A stretch of 5,137 nt of DNA, from assembly GCA_022573065.1 (NCBI GenBank), contig JACZUQ010000060.1, positions 1-5,137 of the forward strand, written 5' to 3'. Position 1 is the stretch's first letter, and each line of letters starts with the position of its first letter. This DNA is from Nitrososphaerota archaeon (GTDB lineage: Archaea > Thermoproteota > Nitrososphaeria > Nitrososphaerales > Nitrosopumilaceae). The notes under the pieces were generated by a model. It had not been told where the DNA came from. It was given only the letters and a program-made list of their open reading frames with translations, and searched no databases. The position numbers and the translations under genes were made by a program. Shown in pieces: positions 1 to 5,102 of this stretch.

Positions 1-287
1 GCCATTCCAGCTAGACATCCATAATTTACTGATTTTTCATATTGTGAACCTTGTTTAAGTTCTATAAGAACAACTCTTAGACCATTAAAACCGTGAATTG
101 AAATTAAAATTAAAATAATTTCTAACATTCCAGCATAAGGCAAGAATTGATAGTTTGCAATAACACTCTCGTATTCAAGGGATTCTGCAAAACCTTGAGT
201 AAGCCTAAACAAAATATGGACTGCGACTAGTGCCACTGCAGCCACAGCAGTTCCATAATGAATTTTCATGATAATACTTTCTCTCAT
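1..287 (-). CDS. sdhD: Succinate dehydrogenase second membrane anchor subunit (SdhD-like), 3' end cut by window edge
   Basis: Reading leftward from ATG at 287-285, 95 codons stay open to the window edge, so the C-terminus is missing. The protein begins MRESIIMKIHYG and shows two hydrophobic segments, about residues 12-30 and 50-75. The second carries the motif HGFNGLRVVL (His65), nearly the same as HTVNGIRVML in the upstream SdhC. A second histidine, His24, lies in the first segment. In SdhC/SdhD families, histidines at such places ligate heme b between the anchors, and the anchors bind quinone and hold SdhA/SdhB at the membrane. Only one base separates this ATG from the sdhC stop, and a GGTGA Shine-Dalgarno-like sequence sits five bases ahead of it, supporting translational coupling. 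An internal ATG at 269-267 (Met7) is a possible alternative start. The SdhD label rests on operon position and the shared motif; family membership is well supported, the exact letter less so. Confidence 0.8.
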   Translation of the reverse strand, partial: MRESIIMKIHYGTAVAAVALVAVHILFRLTQGFAESLEYESVIANYQFLPYAGMLEIILILISIHGFNGLRVVLIELKQGSQYEKSVNYGCLAGM

Positions 288-288
288 T

Positions 289-723
289 TTATTCACCAAA
301 CATTACCGCAAGACCATACATCATTGCAATTGCTGCCAAGACAATTGCAGAGTAAATAGAAATTTTATGTTTAGCATTTTGAGATTGTGCAGGATATGGA
401 TAGTCTGGTCTAGCAGGTTTTCCCACTCCAATCCCTCCATGACCAAGCATGACTCTGATTCCATTTACTGTATGAAAGACACTCATTCCGATTACAAGAG
501 CTAGGATAATGTGACCTTCAGTTGTTTGAGTAAGTTCTAAAAATTCAGTCCATCCTACTTTTCCTTGTAAAATCAAGCTTGTTTCGTAAATATGTGCAAC
601 AAAATATGCAAGTAATCCTAGCCCGGTTAATCTCATTAACAGATATGCAAATCTTTCAATTCCATATCTGGTGGGATTTGCCATTCCTTTAATGCCTTCT
701 TTGTTTTCGTCAACTTTTGCCAT
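289..723 (-). CDS. sdhC: Succinate dehydrogenase cytochrome b-type membrane anchor subunit (SdhC)
   Basis: This 144-residue protein has a polar N-terminus and three hydrophobic segments, about residues 26-46, 71-93 and 121-142, as expected for SdhC. The first contains RLTG (Arg31-Gly34), resembling the conserved HRxTG/HRxSG of the family, whose arginine belongs to the quinone site in bacterial SdhC. His44 ends this segment, and His84 lies in HTVNGIRVML, which corresponds to the H..xGIRH heme-ligand motif of bacterial SdhC. The role is to anchor SdhA/SdhB at the cytoplasmic face of the membrane and pass electrons to quinone. Its ATG at 723-721 directly follows the sdhA stop with no spacer; a weak GGAG lies about 12 bases upstream within sdhA. 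Met14 (MANPTRYG) is an alternative start, and the lysine/glutamate-rich first 13 residues are the least certain part. Confidence 0.88.
   Translation of the reverse strand: MAKVDENKEGIKGMANPTRYGIERFAYLLMRLTGLGLLAYFVAHIYETSLILQGKVGWTEFLELTQTTEGHIILALVIGMSVFHTVNGIRVMLGHGGIGVGKPARPDYPYPAQSQNAKHKISIYSAIVLAAIAMMYGLAVMFGE
292..297 (-). promoter_or_regulatory. Ribosome binding site for the second anchor gene
   Basis: On the minus strand the sequence reads GGTGAATAAAATG. GGTGA matches the archaeal Shine-Dalgarno core and ends five bases before the ATG at 287. It lies inside the last codons and stop of sdhC, so ribosomes finishing sdhC would be well placed to re-initiate. This supports Met1 at 287 over the internal Met7. 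Confidence 0.5.
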
Positions 724-2436
724 CTAGTATTTTCTCTCCACTGGTTTGTAATTAGTAATTGTAACTGGATGTTTTTTCATAATTGGTTCCGTTGGATCAT
801 AATATGCAAGTGTGTGATGTAAGAAATTAGTATCGTCTCTCTTAGGAAAATCAGTTCTTGCATGACTGCCTCTTGATTCCTTTCTATGAATAGCACCAAT
901 GAGGACAACTTCTGTAACTCTAAACATGGAATCGAGTTCCATCACATTTGTAAAATTTGTGTTGTATTCTTTATCTTTATCATCTACATGTTTCCAAGTT
1001 TTATTTTTTAATTCGCGTATTTTCTTTAATCCAGCAATCATATCAGATTCATTTCTGTAAACATACGCTTTTTCATTTAATGTATCTGTCAATTCTTGTC
1101 TAACTTCATATGGATTTGCATCACCATGTCCTCGGAATATTCCATCATAAATTCTCGTCTCTTCGGCATCAACTAGATGATGTGGAAAAGGTGTCATATG
1201 TTGATTATTTATGATATAGTCTACTGCTAATTCACCTGTAATTTTTCCCCATAAAATGCATTCAGAAGTAGAATTTGCTCCTAGTCTGTTGGAACCATGA
1301 ACACTATTACAAGCAGCCTCACCTGCTGCCCATACACCATGAAGTTCGGTAGCCCCGTCAATATTGGTATGAATTCCTCCCATCATGTAATGGCATACTG
1401 GTCTGATTTCAAGAGGTTCTTGAGCAGGATCAACTCCGGAAAATTTTAATGAAATCTCCCTTATGGCACCTAATTTTTCTTTGATTAGTGCATCTCCTAA
1501 ATGTCTCAAATCAAGTTTCATACATTTTACTCCTGTTTCATTGTCAAATCCACGCCCTTCTTTTATCTCAGTCATTATTGCTCTAGAAACTATATCACGG
1601 GGGGCTAACTCCATTTTACCTGGGGCGTATCTTTTCATAAATCTTTCATCTTCATTGTTTAGAAGATAACCTCCCTCGCCACGCGCACCTTCTGTAATTA
1701 AAATTCCAGATGGCAAGATTCCCGTAGGATGAAATTGTACAAATTCCATATCTTTTAAAGCCATTCCAGCTCGATATGCCATATCTATTCCATCAGGTGT
1801 TGAGGAAAGACCATAAGTAGAGTAACTGTAAATTCTTCCCGCCCCTCCAGCAGCAATTATCAATGCTTTTCCTTTAATAGAATAGAATGTTCCATTAGAA
1901 AGCTCAATTGCGGTAATACCCAGAAATCTTTGTCCGTCGTGAACAATAGATGTTGCAAACCATTCATTTAGAAATTCAATATTATCAAATTTTTGACATG
2001 TATCATATAGTGTTTGCATTTCAAAAAATCCAACTTTATCAGAAGCATATGAGGCTCTTGCATAACTATAACCACCAAACATTCGTTGCCCAATTCTTCC
2101 ATCCTCTCTTCTGGACCATGGCATTCCCCAATGTTCAAGTTGGTAAATTTCATTTGGGATCTCACGGCAAAGTCTTTCAGCAACATCTTGATCTGCTAAA
2201 AAGTCACTTCCCTTAATTGTGTCATAAATATGAGATTCTATAGAATCACCTTCCTCCTCAAATAGAACAGCGGCGGTTCCACCTTCAGCAGAAACTGAAT
2301 GTGAACGCATTACTTGTACTTTAGATATTACTGCGATCTTAATCTTTGAGCTTTTTTTTGCAGCAGCTATTGCAGCTCTTAGACCAGCAAGACCAGATCC
2401 AACAATAAGTAAATCATATTCAATAGAATCAGTCAT
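724..2436 (-). CDS. sdhA: Succinate dehydrogenase/fumarate reductase flavoprotein subunit
   Basis: This 570-residue protein is a full-length SdhA/FrdA-type flavoprotein that oxidises succinate to fumarate and passes electrons through SdhB to the anchors. The N-terminal Rossmann motif VGSGLAG (residues 12-18) binds FAD. RSHSVSAEGG (44-53) contains His46, matching the histidine that covalently holds FAD in the family. Active-site residues are all present: His236 in QFHPTG, Glu254 in GARGEGG, Arg280 in LAPRD (the catalytic arginine), His349 in CHYMMGG and Arg384 in HGSNRLGANS. GVWAAGEAAC (367-376) is a second conserved FAD-contact region. The C-terminal domain with RKESRGSHARTDFPKRDD is typical. 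Direction cannot be fixed from sequence, but succinate oxidation is expected in an aerobe. It is first in an operon with sdhC and sdhD and diverges from the padR-like gene. The ATG at 2436-2434 sits just before the FAD motif, leaving no room for a shorter start. Confidence 0.97.
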   Translation of the reverse strand: MTDSIEYDLLIVGSGLAGLRAAIAAAKKSSKIKIAVISKVQVMRSHSVSAEGGTAAVLFEEEGDSIESHIYDTIKGSDFLADQDVAERLCREIPNEIYQLEHWGMPWSRREDGRIGQRMFGGYSYARASYASDKVGFFEMQTLYDTCQKFDNIEFLNEWFATSIVHDGQRFLGITAIELSNGTFYSIKGKALIIAAGGAGRIYSYSTYGLSSTPDGIDMAYRAGMALKDMEFVQFHPTGILPSGILITEGARGEGGYLLNNEDERFMKRYAPGKMELAPRDIVSRAIMTEIKEGRGFDNETGVKCMKLDLRHLGDALIKEKLGAIREISLKFSGVDPAQEPLEIRPVCHYMMGGIHTNIDGATELHGVWAAGEAACNSVHGSNRLGANSTSECILWGKITGELAVDYIINNQHMTPFPHHLVDAEETRIYDGIFRGHGDANPYEVRQELTDTLNEKAYVYRNESDMIAGLKKIRELKNKTWKHVDDKDKEYNTNFTNVMELDSMFRVTEVVLIGAIHRKESRGSHARTDFPKRDDTNFLHHTLAYYDPTEPIMKKHPVTITNYKPVERKY

Positions 2437-2475
2437 GTCCCTTCAATTTAGCTTCTAAAGTTCGGTTAAATATGT
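2437..2475 (-). promoter_or_regulatory. Probable sdhA promoter: TATA-like box and short leader
   Basis: On the minus strand an AT-rich TATA-like stretch, ACATATTTAA, covers 2466-2475. An archaeal start site about 26 bases downstream would fall near 2444, giving a leader of about eight bases, GAAGGGAC, just before the ATG. The purine-rich GAAGGGA could act as a weak ribosome binding site. The element is inferred from spacing and composition only. Confidence 0.4.
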
Positions 2476-2513
2476 ATTCTAAAAGATCGGCTTGATTTAT
2501 CTTGCTAGAATGA

Positions 2514-2522
2514 TTAAAATAT
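2514..2522 (+). promoter_or_regulatory. TATA-like box of the PadR-type regulator gene
   Basis: TTAAAATAT is centred near 2518, about 26-27 bases before the ATG at 2545. This is the archaeal TATA-to-start distance, so the transcript would begin at or within a base or two of the start codon (leaderless). No Shine-Dalgarno sequence precedes the ATG, which agrees. Confidence 0.5.
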
Positions 2523-2546
2523 ATCACTAGCGATATCACTAGTGAT
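2523..2546 (+). promoter_or_regulatory. Tandem palindromic operator, likely bound by the adjacent PadR-type protein
   Basis: Two 12-base units stand back to back: ATCACTAGCGAT (2523-2534) and ATCACTAGTGAT (2535-2546). The second is a perfect palindrome; the first differs from it by a single base. Together they fill the space between the TATA-like box and the ATG, and the second unit includes the A and T of the start codon. PadR-family repressors are dimeric winged-helix proteins that bind short palindromes, often in their own promoters. A bound protein here would block RNA polymerase recruitment or the start site. Autorepression is an inference from position. Confidence 0.6.
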
Positions 2547-3054
2547 GATTTCAGAGTGGTTTCAAAGAGTTGGAAGCTCAGTTCCAAGAGGATTTTCCAG
2601 ATATTACATTTTAGAGCTGCTCAAAAAGAAGCCACATACTGGAAAGGAGATAATTGATACAGCTGTTAAACAAAGTGAGGGAATTTGGAAACCTTCACCT
2701 GGATTGGTCTATCCGCTTCTTGGTAGATTACTAGATGAAGGATTAATTGAAGAAACCAATTCTGGAAAATACCAAATTACACGTAAAGGAAAAGCTACTG
2801 CTGATGATCTGGATGCTATAAACGATATTGTAAAAAAACAACTAGATGTTCTTTTTAGAATTGGAAATGTAGGAAGATTTGCAGCCATGGATATTTTAGA
2901 AAAAATTTCTTCTATGGGAGCTTTTTTGAGCTCTAATGTCTCTTACATGACAAAAGAAGAAACTTCAAAATACAAAAAATTTTTAGAGTCTGAGCTCAAA
3001 AAATTAGAAAAGCAATCAAGTAGTAAAAAAGCAAAAGAGATTAAAATCGATTAA
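2545..3054 (+). CDS. PadR-family winged-helix transcriptional regulator
   Basis: The protein has 169 residues from ATG 2545; a GTG at 2542 would add one residue. Residues 16-84 form a PadR-type winged helix: GFSRYYILELLKKKPHTGKEI opens the domain, SPGLVYPLLGRLLDEGLIEE (51-70) gives the recognition helix and its turn, and GKYQITRKGKA (74-84) the wing. The spacing and the SPG.VYPLL.RL..EGLI pattern are the family signature. The C-terminal part (85-169) is helical in character and ends in a lysine-rich tail (LKKLEKQSSSKKAKEIKID); in PadR proteins this region makes the dimer interface and, in some, the ligand pocket. The ligand is unknown. The gene diverges from sdhA and precedes the lyase gene by 33 bases. 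Two palindromes overlap its start, so autoregulation is likely. ATG 2545 is preferred because it fits a leaderless transcript from the TATA-like box at 2514-2522. Confidence 0.88.
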   Translation: MISEWFQRVGSSVPRGFSRYYILELLKKKPHTGKEIIDTAVKQSEGIWKPSPGLVYPLLGRLLDEGLIEETNSGKYQITRKGKATADDLDAINDIVKKQLDVLFRIGNVGRFAAMDILEKISSMGAFLSSNVSYMTKEETSKYKKFLESELKKLEKQSSSKKAKEIKID

Positions 3055-3057
3055 TTC

Positions 3058-3066
3058 ATAAATATT
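3058..3066 (+). promoter_or_regulatory. TATA-like box for the lyase gene
   Basis: ATAAATATT-type sequence begins a few bases after the padR-like stop and is centred near 3062, about 26 bases before the TTG at 3088. The spacing fits a leaderless transcript starting at that TTG and suggests the lyase has its own promoter, besides any read-through from the regulator. Confidence 0.45.
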
Positions 3067-3087
3067 TCACATTGGATAAGTTTTACG

Positions 3088-3966
3088 TTGAATAATCTAA
3101 AACGATTACTCAAAAGGAAAAAACCGCTAGTAATTCCAGGAGTTTTTGATGCAATAAGTGCAAAAATTGCTGAAAAGGCAGGATTTGATGCAATGTTTCA
3201 AACTGGTTATGGAACATCTGCAACTCTTTTTGGCATGCCAGATTATGGCTTCATTGGGTCTACTGAAACCGTAGAAAATGCTCGCAGGATATGTAGAGCA
3301 GTAAATGTTCCGGTAATAATAGATGCAGATACAGGATATGGTAATGCTCTATCTGTATGGAAGTTAGTTAAAGAGTTAGAATCAGCAGGAGCTTCTGGAA
3401 TATTTCTTGAAGATCAAAGATGGCCTAAAAGATGTGGGCATATGAAGGGAAAAGAAGTGATAAGAAAAGAAGAATATGCAGAAAAGCTTCAGGCTGCCCT
3501 TGACGCAAGAAAAAGTAAGGACTTTATTATTGTTTCAAGGACAGATGCAAGAGCTACAGAAGGCTTGGACAAAGCAATTGAACGTGGATTATACTATAAA
3601 AAAATTGGTGCAGATGTAATCTTTGTAGAAGCACCAAAAACTATTGGAGAAATGAAAAAAATTGGAAAAACTATCAAAGCGCCATTAGTAGCAAATATGA
3701 TTGAAGGGGGTGCTACTCCAATTAGTTCAGCATCTACATTACATAAGATGGGATTTAAAATCATATTATACCCATTGTCAGTTCTATTTGCAAATACTTT
3801 TGCATCTATTCAAATTTTAAAAGAACTAAAAAAATCTGGAACAACAACGAGACTAAACAAAAATCTAGTAAATTTTGATGAGTTCAATAATATTGTTGAA
3901 TTATCTAAATTTAGAAAATTAGAAAAGAAATACAGTACTTCAGACAAAAAGAAAAAATCCAGATAA
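3088..3966 (+). CDS. Isocitrate lyase/PEP mutase superfamily enzyme, methylisocitrate-lyase-like
   Basis: This 292-residue protein has the full core of the isocitrate lyase/PEP mutase TIM-barrel superfamily. PGVFDAISAKIAEKAGF (17-33) opens the barrel. QTGYGTSATLFGMPDYGF (38-55) is the substrate loop. Asp79 and Asp81 in IIDADTGYG bind the metal. EDQRWPKRCGH (108-118) includes Cys116, the catalytic cysteine position in methylisocitrate and isocitrate lyases. SRTDA (150-154) and FVEAPK (180-185) follow, then ANMIEGG (203-209). Such enzymes cleave or form C-C or C-P bonds next to a carboxylate: 2-methylisocitrate to succinate plus pyruvate, dimethylmalate cleavage, or oxaloacetate decarboxylation. 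The KRCGH cysteine favours a lyase over a PEP mutase or hydrolase, but the substrate cannot be fixed. The C-terminal 20 residues are lysine-rich. The TTG start is the only plausible one: an in-frame stop lies 33 bases upstream and the next Met is residue 36, inside the domain. It converges with alba, five bases apart. Confidence 0.9.
   Translation: MNNLKRLLKRKKPLVIPGVFDAISAKIAEKAGFDAMFQTGYGTSATLFGMPDYGFIGSTETVENARRICRAVNVPVIIDADTGYGNALSVWKLVKELESAGASGIFLEDQRWPKRCGHMKGKEVIRKEEYAEKLQAALDARKSKDFIIVSRTDARATEGLDKAIERGLYYKKIGADVIFVEAPKTIGEMKKIGKTIKAPLVANMIEGGATPISSASTLHKMGFKIILYPLSVLFANTFASIQILKELKKSGTTTRLNKNLVNFDEFNNIVELSKFRKLEKKYSTSDKKKKSR
3946..3957 (-). terminator. T-rich candidate terminator of the alba gene
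   Basis: On the minus strand the sequence is TTTTTTCTTTTT, about 15-26 bases beyond the alba stop and inside the 3' end of the convergent lyase gene. Archaeal RNA polymerase commonly terminates at T-rich runs without a hairpin. It doubles as the lysine codons of the lyase tail, so its role is inferred. Confidence 0.4.
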
Positions 3967-3971
3967 AGAGA

Positions 3972-4451
3972 TTACTTTCTCTTTACTTCGATTTCAATTG
4001 TGGATACGTTTCTCATTTTACCGTCTTGAGACTCTAATGCTTCAGAGCCTAATTTGATTTCGCCGATCACATATCCTGCATTTTCAGTCTTTCGTGAAAT
4101 GATTTGTGTAACGTCTACAGCACGTCCAATGCTCATTCCTCTTGCCTTAATGCGAACTGATGGTATGTTTGCCAACTGAATTAGCGTAGAAGTGACATAC
4201 GCCATTAGTGGTTTCTTACCAATGTAGATTATGTCTCTGTTTCCAGAGTCTCTTTTTTCAGAGTCTCTTTTTTCAGAGTCTCTTTTTTCAGAGTCTCTTT
4301 TTTCAGAGTCTCTTTTTTCAGAGTCTCTTTTTTCAGAGTCTCTTTTTTCAGAGTCTCTGTTTTCAGAGTCTCTGTTTTCAGAGTCTCTGTTTTCAGAGTC
4401 TCTGTTTTCAGAGTCTCTGTTTTCAGTAGATTGAGTGTTTTCTGTTGTCAT
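3972..4451 (-). CDS. albA: Alba chromatin/nucleic-acid-binding protein with a pentapeptide-repeat N-terminal tail
   Basis: Residues 74-159 form a complete Alba domain, the small dimeric protein that coats archaeal DNA and binds RNA. YIGKKPLMAYV (76-86) holds Lys79-Lys80, matching the acetylatable Lys16-Lys17 of Sulfolobus Alba. IKARGMSIGRAVD (101-113) is the nucleic-acid-contact loop and helix, and LGSEALESQDG with VSTIEIEV forms the typical C-terminal strands. Usual Alba proteins are about 90-100 residues; this one has an extra tail of about 73. After MTTENTQST the tail is ENRDS five times (10-34), EKRDS seven times (35-69) and a degenerate GNRD (70-73). ENRDS has net charge -1 and EKRDS is neutral, so the tail is a highly charged, probably disordered or loosely helical polyampholyte with a regular serine every five residues. 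Start is the only upstream Met; a TATA-like box lies about 28 bases before it. The tail's function is unknown. The symbol is assigned by family. Confidence 0.93.
   Translation of the reverse strand: MTTENTQSTENRDSENRDSENRDSENRDSENRDSEKRDSEKRDSEKRDSEKRDSEKRDSEKRDSEKRDSGNRDIIYIGKKPLMAYVTSTLIQLANIPSVRIKARGMSIGRAVDVTQIISRKTENAGYVIGEIKLGSEALESQDGKMRNVSTIEIEVKRK
4246..4425. repeat. In-frame 15-base tandem repeat array, 12 perfect-length units
   Basis: Plus-strand units are GAGTCTCTTTTTTCA seven times (4246-4350), then GAGTCTCTGTTTTCA five times (4351-4425), with one internal base separating the two types. Within each block the copies are identical, including third codon positions. A degenerate unit of the second type sits at 4231-4245. 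Read on the minus strand the array codes the ENRDS/EKRDS tail of Alba. Fifteen bases is a multiple of three, so copy-number change keeps the frame and alters only tail length. There are no spacers, so it is not a CRISPR array. Confidence 0.97.
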
Positions 4452-4475
4452 GCGAAATTTACAGATTCACGATAA

Positions 4476-4482
4476 TTTAAAT
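4476..4482 (-). promoter_or_regulatory. TATA-like box of the alba gene
   Basis: The minus strand reads AGATTTAAATTATCG here; the TTTAAAT core is centred near 4479, about 28 bases before the alba ATG at 4451. No Shine-Dalgarno sequence precedes the ATG. The spacing supports a leaderless or nearly leaderless transcript. Confidence 0.45.
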
Positions 4483-4519
4483 CTAAGATCGGAAAAATTG
4501 CTGTAAATTTAGATTAATG

Positions 4520-4529
4520 AAAATTTTTA
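4520..4529 (+). promoter_or_regulatory. Possible TATA-like box of the HEAT-repeat gene
   Basis: AAAATTTTTA is centred about 29 bases before the ATG at 4554. A second AT-rich candidate, GTTAAAAGAT (4531-4540), is too close for a start site ahead of that ATG. With the alba box it makes a compact divergent promoter region of 102 bases. Confidence 0.3.
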
Positions 4530-4541
4530 CGTTAAAAGATA

Positions 4542-4550
4542 GTACTGTAC
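4542..4550 (+). repeat. Short inverted repeat GTAC-T-GTAC before the HEAT-repeat gene
   Basis: GTACTGTAC is two GTAC half-sites around one central T, three bases before the ATG at 4554. This position, between TATA box and start codon, would suit an operator. It is short enough to be chance. Confidence 0.2.
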
Positions 4551-4553
4551 AAT

Positions 4554-5099
4554 ATGTCTAATGAAAAAATTAGAGTTTTAGAATCAGGTTCCAAAGAAGA
4601 AAAAATTCCTACCTTAGAGTCTTTAGCAAATACTAATGATGGTAAAACGATACACAAGATAATTTCGAAACTGGATGATTCGGATATTGAGGTAAGAGGA
4701 GAAGCTTTTAGCTCACTTGTTCTTAATGAAAATAATATCTCCGATCAATTAATTGAGAATTTAAAATCACAAAATAAAAACATTAGAGGTTTTTCGGCAT
4801 TGGTTCTTGCTAATAGAAGAAACTATGATGCAATTTCAGAAATTGCTAACCTTACCAAAGATCAAAGTGGGATGGTACGTGCGTGCGTTTTAGGAGCTTT
4901 AGGATATCTTAAAGCAAAGCAAGCCAGTAAAGAAATTCATGATTGTTTTTTTGATTCAAATATAGAAGTTAAGAAAAGTGCCTTAAAGGCGGCAATTGAT
5001 ATTGGAGACAAGATTTCTGGTGAAGAGATTATCACACTAGGAAAGGAAAAAGATCCTGAAATAGAAAAATTACTAGTACAAGCAAAAATAAATTCTTAA
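4554..5099 (+). CDS. Small HEAT-repeat (PBS-lyase-like HEAT) protein
   Basis: The 181-residue protein is almost wholly HEAT-type helical repeats spaced 30-31 residues apart. The signature positions are DIEVRGEAFSSL (Arg48), NKNIRGFSALVLA (Arg78), SGMVRACVLGALG (Arg109) and NIEVKKSALKAA (Lys140). A half-repeat may start near residue 18 (IPTLESLA) and another end at about 165-178. Such alpha-solenoids usually act as protein-protein scaffolds; the short-repeat form also occurs next to phycobilin lyases, but no catalytic residues are visible here and the name says nothing about enzyme activity. There is no signal peptide or membrane segment, so it is probably cytoplasmic. It diverges from alba by 102 bases, without evidence of a shared role. 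The ATG start fits a possible TATA-like box about 29 bases upstream. Function unknown. Confidence 0.85.
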   Translation: MSNEKIRVLESGSKEEKIPTLESLANTNDGKTIHKIISKLDDSDIEVRGEAFSSLVLNENNISDQLIENLKSQNKNIRGFSALVLANRRNYDAISEIANLTKDQSGMVRACVLGALGYLKAKQASKEIHDCFFDSNIEVKKSALKAAIDIGDKISGEEIITLGKEKDPEIEKLLVQAKINS

Positions 5100-5102
5100 A
5101 GA

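Noticed and set aside
220..235. Further ACTAGTG operator half-site inside sdhD
   Set aside because: Only a seven-base match lying within coding sequence, expected by chance in AT-rich DNA.
268..504. Plus-strand open frame antisense to sdhC/sdhD
   Set aside because: The peptide has no recognisable domain and is rich in His and Cys typical of antisense reading; the minus strand holds the real membrane proteins.
1463..2216. Two plus-strand open frames and one alternate minus frame within sdhA
   Set aside because: All lie wholly inside the complete sdhA gene with its intact active site and show no domain features.
2523..2546. Recombination or attachment site
   Set aside because: There is no integrase or other mobile gene nearby, and the position between TATA box and start codon of a PadR-type gene is better explained as an operator.
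4246..4350. Programmed frameshift at the repeated A6-G runs in alba
   Set aside because: The A runs do not sit in the X-XXY-YYZ phase of the zero frame, and the downstream Alba domain is in the same frame as the tail.
4231..4425. CRISPR-like array
   Set aside because: Units are 15 bases and contiguous with no unique spacers; they encode an in-frame peptide of a known domain protein.
4208..4434. Two plus-strand open frames made of FQSLF or SLFSE repeats
   Set aside because: They are the antisense of the alba tail array; a 15-base repeat without stops in these frames stays open automatically, and the Alba domain on the minus strand is unmistakable.
4517..4561. Fourteen-codon upstream reading frame overlapping the HEAT gene start
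   Set aside because: It begins upstream of the likely transcript start and has no ribosome binding site; it is short enough to be chance.
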